Source: Caldithrix sp964598255
GTDB lineage: Bacteria; Calditrichota; Calditrichia; Calditrichales; Calditrichaceae
Direction: 5' to 3'
NCBI GenBank assembly: GCA_964598255.1
Contig: CAZRBA010000071.1
Location: forward strand, 44,416-108,415
Length of the DNA: 64,000 nt
Under the pieces are notes generated by a model. It was given only the letters and a program-made list of their open reading frames with translations, was not told the origin of the DNA and made no database searches. Position numbers and translations under genes: made by a program. This document shows, piece after piece, positions 34,382 through 43,969 of the stretch (position 1 is its first letter; each line of letters opens with the position of its first letter).

Positions 34382-35644
34382 TTAAAAACTGTATTTTATT
34401 TCCGCAAACGCCCGCGAGTATTTTTTATTGCGTCCGAAAGGGCTATGACGGCTGCCGGCAAAAAGGGTAGCGCCTGCGTAAATGTTAATGCCATCCGTGA
34501 GGGAATAGTTTAAAATGGGCAACAGAAAATAATCGCCATCCTTAAAATTATAAATGGATATCAACTGCAAATCGGTAAAATCTCCGAGCCGATACTGCAG
34601 ACGGCCGGAAAGCGATTGCGTGTATTGGTCGGGCATGGTGCTTAAGGGCATACCCAAACGTTGCCGCTCGAGGCGTTCGAAATTTTTGTCGAATTTGAGC
34701 AAAACGGTTTGAATGAATTGGAAATTCATGGTTAAATTGCTTGTGGGTAAATAATCAAATCCGATGACGTATTTGATGTAAGGGTTCTGCAAGTCAATAT
34801 CTTTTCCGGATCGATCTTTGGTCAAAAAATAGGCGCCTTCGCCTTTAACAGCCCATCGATCGAAGGTGGTCACAAAAGCGGCTCCGAATACCTGATAACG
34901 TTCGTAGCCAATCATGCGCAAAAATCGGTGCGCCTGCGGATCAAAGCGTATGCGAACGGTTGGATTTTTATCGTACCCGTTGTAATAACTTAAGGCATAA
35001 TCGATGTTGTAAATACTAAAGTCGGCTTTTAATCCCAATTCCGAGTTACTCAAACGGTTTTCCGGAAGTTGGGTCGGCAGGGTTTTTACCGGAATTCCGC
35101 CCATGGAATCCGGTAGTTTTAACGGGATGCGATTCGCCGTAAAACGCGGCACCCAAACCGATTGTAATGTAACAGGACCCAAATAAAAGTTCATTTTGGC
35201 CGCCGTCACCGGAAGCCGGTAATCTTCTACTTCGGCCGAAATATTTACGTAATCCCAGGGATTAATGTTGTCGGTGGGATTAATCCAATCGGTTTTACCC
35301 CAAAAGATAAATTGCTGCCCCAAACGCACATCTAAATATTTGAAAAACAAATCAATATATGTTTCAACCGGATAAACAGAAAGGCCCTGTCCGCGTTTGC
35401 CGTTAAAAGCGGGATTCGCCTGCATGGCTTCGTAGTTAAAATCGAGCGCGGAATAAAAAGCAGCGCGTTCGCCCAGAGAGCTGCTTAAACGCAATTGCAA
35501 ACGCGTTCCCAAATGATCCATGGGGTAGGGCGCATTTAAATTGGGATGGACAAAAAATTTCACGTAACCGTCCATTTCTGCCTGTTGGGCAAAAAGGCAG
35601 AACGGCACAAGCCAAAAGAAAAGCCAAAAAGTTTTTTTCATCAT
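34382..35644 (-). CDS. DUF1302-like outer-membrane beta-barrel protein
   Basis: 420 residues with a signal peptide (MMKKTFWLFFWLVPFCLFAQQ). The body alternates amphipathic strands and ends in aromatic F (AEIKYSF), as outer-membrane barrels do. FIFWGKTDWINPTDNINPWDY is the DUF1302-like signature. Its ATG overlaps the stop of the LolA-like gene (ATGA), so it is translationally coupled. With the LolA-like protein and the MMPL exporter it forms a recurring envelope operon, probably moving a lipid or hydrophobic cargo; the cargo is unknown. Confidence 0.8.
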   Translation of the reverse strand: MMKKTFWLFFWLVPFCLFAQQAEMDGYVKFFVHPNLNAPYPMDHLGTRLQLRLSSSLGERAAFYSALDFNYEAMQANPAFNGKRGQGLSVYPVETYIDLFFKYLDVRLGQQFIFWGKTDWINPTDNINPWDYVNISAEVEDYRLPVTAAKMNFYLGPVTLQSVWVPRFTANRIPLKLPDSMGGIPVKTLPTQLPENRLSNSELGLKADFSIYNIDYALSYYNGYDKNPTVRIRFDPQAHRFLRMIGYERYQVFGAAFVTTFDRWAVKGEGAYFLTKDRSGKDIDLQNPYIKYVIGFDYLPTSNLTMNFQFIQTVLLKFDKNFERLERQRLGMPLSTMPDQYTQSLSGRLQYRLGDFTDLQLISIYNFKDGDYFLLPILNYSLTDGINIYAGATLFAGSRHSPFGRNKKYSRAFAEIKYSF

Positions 35645-36429
35645 CGCCCTCGTTGTAAATAGCGTTTACTGAAAAATTGTGCCGGAATATTTTGGTTAAC
35701 CTTGATATCGGAAAAAATCATCTCGCTCCGATGTTTGTTTTGCACGTCTTTCATAATCATATCGGTCTGGAACCAAACACCCGAAATATTTTCGATTTTA
35801 GGTACGGTCAATATTTTCCAAAGGCGATTGGCACGATCGTAATATTCGGAACGAACGGTAACCCAAATATCTTTGCGAATCCAGCGAATAATTTTACCGT
35901 AGCCGGTATCCTTGGCCACTTGCGGAGAAGCGGGAAGGCACTCGATTTTGTAGCAATCGAAACCGTTTATTTTTTCATCGGCCAATCGTTTGTAAGTCCA
36001 GTCGTTCAGTTTCGGTTTGCCGATATCATAGTAGGTAAAATCGGATGACATGAAATTACCGCCTTTGCCACTGGAAGCAATGCGTTTTACGCGGCGCAAT
36101 GCAGGCAGGTACAAATATCTATCGTCGTCGCTATTTTGGTGTTCGATAATCAAAAATGCAATACCTTTAACATCAGCCGGAGCCACAAATCGCATCAACA
36201 TGTCGCTTTCGTTGGCATTGCGTTTACGGCTGAACATTTTAATTTTTCGAATGCGTTGCTGTCCCCGCTCGTTGGTTAAAATAAGTTTAACCTGCCCGAC
36301 CATATCCTGCCAACTGGTTTTATTTAGCGCTTTTGCCATGATTTGCCGGCCGGTTAAGTGTTGGGCCTGCGCCATCCCAACCAGCAGGAAAAAAATGATT
36401 AGCATGCGTTTGATTGGCAATTTCATCAT
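35641..36429 (-). CDS. LolA-like outer-membrane lipoprotein-sorting family protein
   Basis: 262 residues with a signal peptide (after MKLPIKRMLIIFF, ending MAQAQ). The core pattern FVAPADVKGIAFLIIEH, DDDRYLYLPALRRVKRI and FMSSDFTYYDIG is typical of the LolA-like family found beside RND/MMPL exporters. These proteins are thought to carry hydrophobic cargo across the periplasm. GGGAGA precedes paired ATG codons. It lies fourteen bases after the exporter gene and overlaps the barrel gene. Confidence 0.88.
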   Translation of the reverse strand: MMKLPIKRMLIIFFLLVGMAQAQHLTGRQIMAKALNKTSWQDMVGQVKLILTNERGQQRIRKIKMFSRKRNANESDMLMRFVAPADVKGIAFLIIEHQNSDDDRYLYLPALRRVKRIASSGKGGNFMSSDFTYYDIGKPKLNDWTYKRLADEKINGFDCYKIECLPASPQVAKDTGYGKIIRWIRKDIWVTVRSEYYDRANRLWKILTVPKIENISGVWFQTDMIMKDVQNKHRSEMIFSDIKVNQNIPAQFFSKRYLQRGR

Positions 36430-36443
36430 TCTATCTCCCGAAT

Positions 36444-38801
36444 TTATTTGCCTATGTTCCGTTTTTTTAAATTTATGTTAAAAATCAAAAACATTACCGG
36501 CAAAATGGCTATGGCGCCAAAGCAAGAAGTAAACATGGCAATGGCAATAAGCAAGCCCATTTCTTCCACGCCGGTAAAAATGGAAAACATTAAAACGGCA
36601 AAACCCAGCCCTACCGTCAGCGCATTCAAAATAATTGGTACCCCCGCATCTTTAAGAGTAAGGCGAATTGCCTCGGGAATGGTACGGGCCGATTCCAATC
36701 GGTAACGGTGAATTAAGTGTACGGCGTAATCCACCCCCACGCCAATGGCAATTGAAGAGGTTAACATGGTAACAATATTCAGGGGAATACCGGCCCAGCC
36801 CATGAATCCGAAATTAAAAATCATGGCAAAGAACAAAGGAATGGCATTAAACAAACCGATTCGTACGGAGCGAAAGAGAATACTGGTTACGCCGATGACC
36901 AAAAGCAATGAGACTAAAATGGAATAAAATTGTCCCTTAACCACCAGATCGTTAATGGCTAAAAATAATTCCGATGTTCCGGTAAGTTCCACGCGCGCAC
37001 TGTTAAAATGTGCTTTAATCCAACTGCGCACCTGGTGATCCAAATTACGTAATACATTGCTGGATTCGGTGTCTAAAAAGGCGTTGATGCGTGCGGTTTT
37101 GTAAGCATAATCAACCAAATTGGCAAAGTCATCAGGCTTGCCGGACATTTCGTACAATTGCAAATACTGGGCGATTACCTCGCGTCCTGGAACATTAAAA
37201 GTTACCGGTTTTTCTACCCAGCGTCCGTTTTCTTTTACCCATTGCACCCCTTTTTCCCGCACCATTTCATCCGGAATGCAATCATAGGCAGAATCGTTGG
37301 CGTGCATAACCTTGTTCATGCGTTTGATAAAATCAGCAATGGACAAGGTTCCGCCAACATGCGGATTCTTTTTAAGAAACTTTTCCAGAGCCACCATCTG
37401 TTTAAGTACTTTGGGCTCTTTAATTTGCCCGGCCGAATCGCCTTCGACCATAATGCTTAAAAAGGTGGTGCCGCCAAAGTTTTTGTTGATTTTTTCAAAA
37501 TCAACACGTGCCGGATGATTTTTGGGAAAGTTGTCGATCGTGTTGTTTTCCAGCTTGATGCGCGGCCAGCCCAAAACGGATAAAACGATAATGCCTACAA
37601 TAATGCCCGCCATTAAACCTTTACGCCGAATTAAAAAATCGGCATAGGCTACCGCCCAGCGATTAAGCAAACGCCCTTCTTTTTCCGTTCTGCGGATATG
37701 TTTGGGAATTTTCATTAACGTAACCGCCGCCGGAATAAAACTCAATGAAAAGATCATGGCGAAAATAACCCCAGTGGCCGTAAAAAAACCAAGCTGGCCA
37801 ACCGATCCAATGCTGGAGGTATTAAGAGCCAAAAAGCCGAATGCCGTTGTAACCGAGGTGATAATAACCGGTGCATTGAGCTCGGCCATTACATCGGTTA
37901 TTACTTCGCCGGGTGTGCGTTTTTCGTGTAATATGCGGTTAAAATAATGATTTAAAATGTGAATCCCGTCCGCTACGGCAATGGCCGAAAGCAAAATGGG
38001 CAGCATGTTGGTGGAATGACTGATAGGCACTCCCAGAAAGGCCATCAGACCGATTGTCCACAATACGCTAATCAGCACAACTCCCAATGGTAAAAGCACT
38101 CCCTGAAAATTTCTGAAACTTATCCACAAGATGAGAATGATAAGCAGAAGCACCATGGGAAACAGCATACCCATATCGCGTCCCATGCCACGCCCCAGAT
38201 AAAGCGTAAGCACCGGCTTGCCGGTAACGTAAATGTGATCTTTTTTTAATTTAAGGCTTTGAACGTAATCCAATACTTCTTTAGCCGCATCTTCGGGCTT
38301 AACCGTGTTCTTAAGAAATACCATAATTCCGGCCATGCGACGATCTTTGGAAATGATATTTTCGATAGGCAGGTCGCTATGGAATAAGACGTAACGGTAC
38401 TTTTGTACTTCGCGGGCCGTTTTGGGCGGCGCGTTTAGAATGGGCCTAACTTCCATGCCTTCCTGTGTACCGCGGATAACTTTGATATTCGTGGGGCTCA
38501 TTACAGAATACACATCGGGCATGTCTTTTAAATGCTGCGTAATGGCAAAAATATTTTTTAACGCTTTAGGCGAAAAAAGAGAATCGCTTTCATAGGCAAT
38601 TAAAACAAAATCACGGCTGGGAAAAATTTTAGTCATGCGATCGTACAGCAATTTGGCCGGGATGTGTTTGGGCAGGGATGAGGTGATGTCCGGATCCATG
38701 CGGATGTTTTTCATTTGGTAGCCAAAAAACAGGGTAATAAGCAAAATAATACCGATCGTTGTTTTGGGATGTTTGACAACCCAACGTGTAAATTTAATCA
38801 T
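36444..38801 (-). CDS. RND/MMPL-family exporter
   Basis: 785 residues in two homologous halves, each with one helix, a periplasmic domain, and five more helices. SHSTNMLPILLSAIAVADGIHILNHY and the later TSSIAIGVGVDYAVHLIHRY are the paired helix-4-like motifs with the proton-relay Asp. FPKNHPARVDFEKINKNFGG opens the second periplasmic domain. It is the inner-membrane pump of the operon with the LolA-like and DUF1302-like proteins. GGAG before ATG supports the start. The TetR gene ends 81 bases upstream. Confidence 0.92.
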   Translation of the reverse strand: MIKFTRWVVKHPKTTIGIILLITLFFGYQMKNIRMDPDITSSLPKHIPAKLLYDRMTKIFPSRDFVLIAYESDSLFSPKALKNIFAITQHLKDMPDVYSVMSPTNIKVIRGTQEGMEVRPILNAPPKTAREVQKYRYVLFHSDLPIENIISKDRRMAGIMVFLKNTVKPEDAAKEVLDYVQSLKLKKDHIYVTGKPVLTLYLGRGMGRDMGMLFPMVLLLIILILWISFRNFQGVLLPLGVVLISVLWTIGLMAFLGVPISHSTNMLPILLSAIAVADGIHILNHYFNRILHEKRTPGEVITDVMAELNAPVIITSVTTAFGFLALNTSSIGSVGQLGFFTATGVIFAMIFSLSFIPAAVTLMKIPKHIRRTEKEGRLLNRWAVAYADFLIRRKGLMAGIIVGIIVLSVLGWPRIKLENNTIDNFPKNHPARVDFEKINKNFGGTTFLSIMVEGDSAGQIKEPKVLKQMVALEKFLKKNPHVGGTLSIADFIKRMNKVMHANDSAYDCIPDEMVREKGVQWVKENGRWVEKPVTFNVPGREVIAQYLQLYEMSGKPDDFANLVDYAYKTARINAFLDTESSNVLRNLDHQVRSWIKAHFNSARVELTGTSELFLAINDLVVKGQFYSILVSLLLVIGVTSILFRSVRIGLFNAIPLFFAMIFNFGFMGWAGIPLNIVTMLTSSIAIGVGVDYAVHLIHRYRLESARTIPEAIRLTLKDAGVPIILNALTVGLGFAVLMFSIFTGVEEMGLLIAIAMFTSCFGAIAILPVMFLIFNINLKKRNIGK

Positions 38802-38882
38802 AGCCGCTCCTTTTTACCTGCAAAAAAATTTTTATGCCTCCGGCAATTCCAAGAGCAATCCGAAACGGACGATCAGACGTTT

Positions 38883-39503
38883 TTACCTTTTTTCTTGGCG
38901 ATTTAACACACCATGTAAAAACACTTGTTGCAAATACCGAGCCCTTTCCTGTAATTGTTCGTGCGACATTTTGCCGGTGGAAAAAATGCCCATGCCCATT
39001 ACCAAAGAGCCGAAAATGGATTGTAGATGATCCGTCGGAATATTCTGTATGCGCCCTTGGTTTTGGGCCTCCACAAAAATATTTTTGATCATATCGATTT
39101 TTTGTTTAAGCAAAGGATGCATTTCTTTAAAGATTTTTCTGCGAAAAGTGGGGTGCACGTTTAGATACATATAAAGTTTAAAATAATCGGGATGCCGCTC
39201 GAAAAAGCGCATACTTTCCGCAATAATCAATTTTAACTTTTCGACGGGATCGGAAGTGGTTTGTAAGGTTTGCTCTAAGTTAAAAAAGAACTCTTTGATG
39301 CCGTCCGTTAAAATTCCCAGTAAAAGATCGTCCTTGTTTTTGTAATAATAATAAATGGTTGCTTTGCCCAATTCGGCTTCTTCGGCAATTAAGTCCATAC
39401 TGGCGCGGTGGTAGCCGTAGCGAGCAAATACGCGGGCTCCTGCGTTCAGAATTAACCGCATTCGTGCCAGACGTTCGCGTTTTTTCCGGTCGGCAATGGA
39501 CAT
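38883..39503 (-). CDS. TetR-family transcriptional repressor
   Basis: 206 residues. The N-terminal TetR helix-turn-helix is clear: ILNAGARVFARYGYHRASMDLIAEEAELGKATIYYYYKNKDDLL. The C-terminal ligand domain is helical and ends with a QERARYLQQVFLHGVL segment. It is the first gene of the exporter operon and probably represses it in response to the exported compound. A perfect palindrome lies 22 bases upstream of its start. Confidence 0.92.
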   Translation of the reverse strand: MSIADRKKRERLARMRLILNAGARVFARYGYHRASMDLIAEEAELGKATIYYYYKNKDDLLLGILTDGIKEFFFNLEQTLQTTSDPVEKLKLIIAESMRFFERHPDYFKLYMYLNVHPTFRRKIFKEMHPLLKQKIDMIKNIFVEAQNQGRIQNIPTDHLQSIFGSLVMGMGIFSTGKMSHEQLQERARYLQQVFLHGVLNRQEKR

Positions 39504-39524
39504 GGTTTTAGACTCTATATTTTA

Positions 39525-39546
39525 TTTTCGACTAACCAGTCGAAAA
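39525..39546. promoter_or_regulatory. Candidate TetR operator
   Basis: TTTTCGACT-AACC-AGTCGAAAA is a perfect inverted repeat with 9-bp arms and a 4-base centre, 22 bases before the tetR start. Length and position fit a TetR-family operator for autoregulation of the exporter operon. Confidence 0.65.
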
Positions 39547-39653
39547 ATACAAAGTGAATATGTAAAAGTCAATACGCGGAAAACATTTTGATTTGCCTCG
39601 TAGCATGAAGCGGGGTATTTTAAGTTTAATGATCAATAAAAGGAAAGGCCGTA

Positions 39654-39878
39654 ATGGAAAAGATAAAATTTGTTAAAAATTTTCCCAATCGTGCCTTTGC
39701 CGAACAGGCAAAAGATATTTTGGCACAAAGGAATATCGGATGTGTGCTTAAAACGCCCGATATTGGCATTTTGGGCAATGCCTCTTCGGCCACATTTAAC
39801 GGAGTTGATTTGTATGTGGAAGAAGAAGACTATGAAAAGGCGGTTCTTTTATTAAATGCATTGTTCGATGGCATTTAA
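39654..39878 (+). CDS. DUF2007-like small protein
   Basis: 74 residues. The pattern VKNFPNRAFAEQAKDILAQRNI, then VDLYVEEEDYEKAVLLL, matches DUF2007 (putative signal-transducing) proteins, a ferredoxin-like fold of unknown function. AAAGGAAAGG before ATG is the ribosome binding site. It is divergent from the TetR operon and stands alone. Confidence 0.75.
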   Translation: MEKIKFVKNFPNRAFAEQAKDILAQRNIGCVLKTPDIGILGNASSATFNGVDLYVEEEDYEKAVLLLNALFDGI

Positions 39879-40003
39879 GCAAATACCATCGAACATGCTA
39901 AAAATTGGCCGACCCGAATAACAGTATTTTGTTAAGGGCTGCCAAAATTTAAAAGAAACATGCGCGTTTTCGACCAAACGAACAATTAACAAAAGATTAA
40001 ACG

Positions 40004-40495
40004 TCAATCTTTCTTTTCGTTTTGTTCTTTGTTCTTTTCAAGCCATTGCTGGTAAAGTTCTTGCTCTTTTTGTTTGCGATAGGCTTTGGCCAGCTCAAAC
40101 GCTTCGTCGCGTGTACGTTTTTTATTCACGTAGAATTTTTTGGAATGTAATTTTCCCTTTTCACTCCACGTTGCCTGAAAATAATGCACCAACCGACCGT
40201 TGGTCATGCTTTTTACTTCGTTGACACCGGTAATGCCCGAAGTGCTGTTTTTTACTTTGCGGTTATAAAAAGGTTTGCGCTTGTTGCTTTCGTACTTGGC
40301 GCGTTCAAGTTCGGCAACCATTTCGTTGTGGTCGCGGAATTTAATAGCATTTTGTAGAGCCTTTTGCTTGCCACCGTAAAGACGATCGCTGAATAATTTT
40401 GAAACAAATACGCCACCATTGGCATAAACGCGGACATACCATCCATGGGTATGTTTAGAATCGATGCGGCTGATTCCGTGGTATTTCGACTTCAT
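40004..40495 (-). CDS. Tandem AP2-like DNA-binding protein
   Basis: 163 residues with two AP2/ERF-like repeats. The first, residues 5-55, has HGISRID, a WYVRVYANGG strand and FSDRLYGGKQKALQNAIKFRD. The second, about 85-147, has SGITGVNEV, HYFQATWSEKGKLHSKKFYV and RDEAFELAKAYRKQKE. The G(I)xGV, three-strand and helix order is that of AP2 domains, which in bacteria mostly accompany homing endonucleases. Here there is no nuclease domain, so it may be a free DNA-binding protein. GGGGGA precedes the ATG. The Lys/Glu tail is disordered-looking. Confidence 0.7.
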   Translation of the reverse strand: MKSKYHGISRIDSKHTHGWYVRVYANGGVFVSKLFSDRLYGGKQKALQNAIKFRDHNEMVAELERAKYESNKRKPFYNRKVKNSTSGITGVNEVKSMTNGRLVHYFQATWSEKGKLHSKKFYVNKKRTRDEAFELAKAYRKQKEQELYQQWLEKNKEQNEKKD

Positions 40496-40617
40496 GGTCC
40501 CCCGCTATTTTGATTAAACTAAAACGATTAAATGATTAAAACAGAACAGCACGAAATATAAAAAAAACTGATTTAATACGCTAATTTTTTAATTGCCGTT
40601 AAAAAATTTTACTCATC

Positions 40618-42192
40618 TTAAACCGTATGAATTTTGGCGTAGAATTGTTCGTTCATCTTCTGCCAGTTTTGACGGTAAGCAACCATAGCCTGCGGTAAAT
40701 AGCGTAAAATATCACCAGCCAGCAAACCGTCTTCTCCCATTTCTTTTGCTGCCAAATCACCGGCCAAACCGTGCACAAAAACCCCCATACGTGCCGCTAA
40801 TTCCGCATCGGAAAACAAGGCAAACATGGCTGCGATGGTCCCGCTTAATACATCGCCGCTTCCTGCTGTGGCCATGCCCGGGTTACCGCTTAAATTGATA
40901 AAAACACGGCCGTCGGGCAGGCCAATTAGCGAATGGGCGCCTTTAAGCACGATAATGGCCTTCAATTTTGTGCATGTTTCTTGCAAAATTTCTATTCGAT
41001 TTTGTTCGATTTCTTTAATGGATTTACCGGTCAGGCGGGCCATTTCTCCCGGATGCGGAGTTAGAATGGTAGGCCCGTTTCGGTGTTGCACGGAAGTTAA
41101 ATCTGCCGAAATAGCGGTTAAACCGTCTCCGTCAATCAAAACGGGTTTTTCCAGCTTTCGAGCCAGACGAACAATCAATTTCTGCGTTTCGGCTTGTAAT
41201 GAAACGCCCGGGCCCAGCACCACCATACGCATTTCTTGCGCCAAGTTTAATAAGGATGCCTCATTTTCAAGTGAGAGAGAACCATCCTTCGTAGTTTCCA
41301 TTGGCTGCAGGACGATTTCCGCTCCTTTCCCGGCAATGAACGGTGCCACCGGTTTTGGGGTGGCCAAATAGGAGAGCCCCCCGCCGGCGCGTAAAAATGC
41401 GTCGGCCGAAAAATAGGGTGCGCCCAAATAGTTGGACGCTCCGGCTACGAACAAAACTTTTCCGGCGCTGCCTTTGTGCGTATCACCTGCACGCGCTGGC
41501 ATAGGGAACAGGGTGTTAACGGAAATTTTCAGAGATTTATCTTGATAAATAGCAGGCGGAAACGAAATATGCGTTACGTAAAGTGCACCGCCGTATTCAA
41601 ATCCCGGATAGAGTAAATTGCCTATTTTGGGCAAACCGAAGGTGATTGTTTGTTTGGCCCGTACGGCTATGCCCATTACTTGTCCCGTGTTTCCGTTGAT
41701 ACCCGAAGGAATATCGATACTGACGACATTTTTGCCGCTTTGGTTTATTAAGGCAATAATTTCACGATATTTACCGCCAACTTCCCGCGCTAATCCCGTA
41801 CCGAAAATGGCATCAATAATAACATCGCTTTGCAGAATAAAAGGTGCGGCCAGCTCCGCTTTTTCAATACGTTGCATGGGCATTTCGATCTTTTTGGCAA
41901 TATTGTAATTTAGCAAGGCCGAACCTTTGAATTTTTTGGGATTACCGAGCAGCAGAATACGTACAGAAGCGCCGTTGGAAAACAATTTTCGGGCCACTAC
42001 CAATCCGTCGCCCCCATTGTTGCCGCTTCCTGCCAGAATCAAAAAATTATTTCGCTTCAAATCGTACAAATCGCGGATTACTTCATAGGAAGCATGGCCG
42101 GCGTTTTCCATAAGTAGTTTGTCTTCGATACCATAGCGTTCGACCGCTGTGGCATCCATGTTACGCATTTCTTGCACGAAACTCACATGCAT
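40618..42192 (-). CDS. nnr: Bifunctional NAD(P)H-hydrate epimerase / ADP-dependent NAD(P)H-hydrate dehydratase
   Basis: 524 residues, a fusion repairing hydrated NAD(P)H. The N-terminal YjeF_N (NnrE) half shows MRNMDATAVERYG and AGSGNNGGDGLVVAR. The C-terminal ribokinase-like half (NnrD) shows LTPHPGEMARL, VLKGAHSLI and GNPGMATAGSGDVLSG. The start at 42192 is chosen because AAAGGAG lies eight bases upstream; an ORF extension to 42243 lacks a ribosome binding site. It is divergent from the PDZ protein gene. Confidence 0.95.
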   Translation of the reverse strand: MHVSFVQEMRNMDATAVERYGIEDKLLMENAGHASYEVIRDLYDLKRNNFLILAGSGNNGGDGLVVARKLFSNGASVRILLLGNPKKFKGSALLNYNIAKKIEMPMQRIEKAELAAPFILQSDVIIDAIFGTGLAREVGGKYREIIALINQSGKNVVSIDIPSGINGNTGQVMGIAVRAKQTITFGLPKIGNLLYPGFEYGGALYVTHISFPPAIYQDKSLKISVNTLFPMPARAGDTHKGSAGKVLFVAGASNYLGAPYFSADAFLRAGGGLSYLATPKPVAPFIAGKGAEIVLQPMETTKDGSLSLENEASLLNLAQEMRMVVLGPGVSLQAETQKLIVRLARKLEKPVLIDGDGLTAISADLTSVQHRNGPTILTPHPGEMARLTGKSIKEIEQNRIEILQETCTKLKAIIVLKGAHSLIGLPDGRVFINLSGNPGMATAGSGDVLSGTIAAMFALFSDAELAARMGVFVHGLAGDLAAKEMGEDGLLAGDILRYLPQAMVAYRQNWQKMNEQFYAKIHTV

Positions 42193-42420
42193 GGGAAAAC
42201 TCCTTTGTATTCTTGCGCTATTGTTGTTAATGCCTCTTTTCACGAAAAAACGTTAATGTAGTTCCGGAAAACGGTTGCCTTGGGAGTTTATTAAATAAAT
42301 AGGTACGTTTCAATAGCGGCAAGGTATCTGCGCGCAGTTCCGAAACAAAAAATTTGCAACAGCGTATATTGTGCAAAAACAGTGTTCAAGAACAGGAAAA
42401 ACAAAAGAGGAGGAAATGCC

Positions 42421-43392
42421 ATGAAAAACCTGTTTTTGCCGGTGGCATTTTTCGTTTTGTTTTTAGGGGCCCCACTCGTAAAAGCAGCAAACATTCAAAA
42501 TATGGCAAGCAAAATTGTGGTCATTAAAGAAAAGGCCGACGGATACTCCTTCGGGTTAGAAGTAAAAACCCCGAAAAAGCAAACCTTGCAAAAACTAAAA
42601 TTGAACGGCGGCGCCGAAGTAGTGTATGTAGAAAAAGGGAGTGCCGCCGATAAAGCGGGCTTAAAGCCGCATGATATTATTGTCAAATTTGACGGAACGC
42701 CTATTCTGGGGCCGGAAGATTTGGCACGAGTGGTGGATATGATCGACGAACAAAAAACTGTGGATGTGGTAATTAATCGCGACGGAAAAGAATTGATTCT
42801 TACTGCTACCATCTATCCGGCGGAAGACGATCGGGATCGGGATGAAAATGAAGACATGTACCGCTGGCCTTGGCGCTTTTTTGGTATGAATGCGGATAGT
42901 TTCCCCCATTTTGACACGCAATTTGCTCCATTTCTGCAAGCCTTTAAGAAAGGCGGTTATCTGGGGGTGGCGGTGGATAATTTAACCGACCAGTTATTGC
43001 AATATTTTAAGGCGGATTACGGGGTATTAATTAAAAAAGTACTTAAAAATTCACCTGCCGAAAAAGCAGGACTTAAAGCCGGAGATGTGATTTACAAAAT
43101 TAACGATAAAAAAATAAAGGATGCCGCCGATTTAGTCCGAACCATTCAATATTACGATCCGGGTGATACCATTACCATTTATTTTATTCGCAATGGCAAG
43201 AAAAAGTCCGTGAAAGTAAAACTGGCCAAAAAAGAAGGCTGGCCGGGTTGGCGTTCCGTATTTCCTGGTTTTTGGATGGAGCGTTTCCGAGGGCCGAATC
43301 AGCGCTTTCGGAAACCGATATTTCCGCCAAAAACACCCGACTATTATTTTCAAACGCCACAGGAACGGCGCCGAGGTATTTACAAATTTTAA
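42421..43392 (+). CDS. Exported two-PDZ protein without protease domain
   Basis: 323 residues with a signal peptide (KNLFLPVAFFVLFLG, ending KAA). Two PDZ domains are visible: about 40-133 (GAEVVYVEKGSAADKAGLKPHDIIVKFDG-type core) and about 178-268 (GYLGVAVDNL, SPAEKAGLKAGDVIYKIND). They resemble DegP/HtrA PDZ domains, but there is no trypsin domain. It is likely a periplasmic scaffold or substrate-binding protein. The aromatic, Arg/Pro-rich tail is not recognised. GAGGAGG precedes ATG 42421. Confidence 0.85.
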   Translation: MKNLFLPVAFFVLFLGAPLVKAANIQNMASKIVVIKEKADGYSFGLEVKTPKKQTLQKLKLNGGAEVVYVEKGSAADKAGLKPHDIIVKFDGTPILGPEDLARVVDMIDEQKTVDVVINRDGKELILTATIYPAEDDRDRDENEDMYRWPWRFFGMNADSFPHFDTQFAPFLQAFKKGGYLGVAVDNLTDQLLQYFKADYGVLIKKVLKNSPAEKAGLKAGDVIYKINDKKIKDAADLVRTIQYYDPGDTITIYFIRNGKKKSVKVKLAKKEGWPGWRSVFPGFWMERFRGPNQRFRKPIFPPKTPDYYFQTPQERRRGIYKF

Positions 43393-43403
43393 CGGATATT
43401 ATT

Positions 43404-43433
43404 CCGTCCTCATTTTTTGGGGACGGTTTTTTT
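43404..43433 (+). terminator. Intrinsic terminator after the PDZ gene
   Basis: CCGTCCTC at 43404-43411 pairs with GGGGACGG at 43419-43426 (one wobble), followed by seven Ts. Confidence 0.85.
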
Positions 43434-43558
43434 ATCGTCATAAATGGCTTTTTTCTCTTCTTTGTTTATTCCCTTTTCGTTTGGCTCGAACAATTTGCAT
43501 GACATGATTCTGCTTTATACCTTTATTCCTCGTTTCAATTAAAGTCGGGAACACGAAT

Positions 43559-43918
43559 ATGGAAAAAAATTTGTACTTTTATCGTGCCGTAGTAACCAAG
43601 GTTTACGACGGCGATACCTGTACGGTTGATATTGATTTGGGGTTAAATACTTGGTTACGCAACGAGCGCATTCGTCTGGCGCGTATTAATGCTCCCGAAA
43701 TTCGCGGTGACGACCGAGACGAAGGCATTCGGGCCAGAGATTTTTTACGCGCCCTGATTGACGGTAAGGAAATTGTATTGCAAACCATTAAGGACCGCAA
43801 AGGCAAGTACGGACGCTATTTGGGTGAAATTTGGTTAGTTTCTGATGACGACAGCAAATGGTTAAATGTTAATGATGTTTTGGTGGAAAAAGGGTTTGCG
43901 CAATATGTTAGCTATTAA
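43559..43918 (+). CDS. Thermonuclease (SNase-like) domain protein
   Basis: 119 residues, close to a minimal staphylococcal-nuclease fold. VTKVYDGDTCTVDID holds the calcium-binding Asp. RLARINAPEIRG holds the first active-site Arg and nearby acids, and GKYGRYLGEIWL the second Arg. It should cleave DNA or RNA with Ca2+. No signal peptide is visible, so it may be cytoplasmic or released by another route. Confidence 0.88.
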   Translation: MEKNLYFYRAVVTKVYDGDTCTVDIDLGLNTWLRNERIRLARINAPEIRGDDRDEGIRARDFLRALIDGKEIVLQTIKDRKGKYGRYLGEIWLVSDDDSKWLNVNDVLVEKGFAQYVSY

Positions 43919-43969
43919 TGCCTTCGGGGCTTAGAAGGCAGGAAATACGAAAACACGCTTAAAAAGCAT

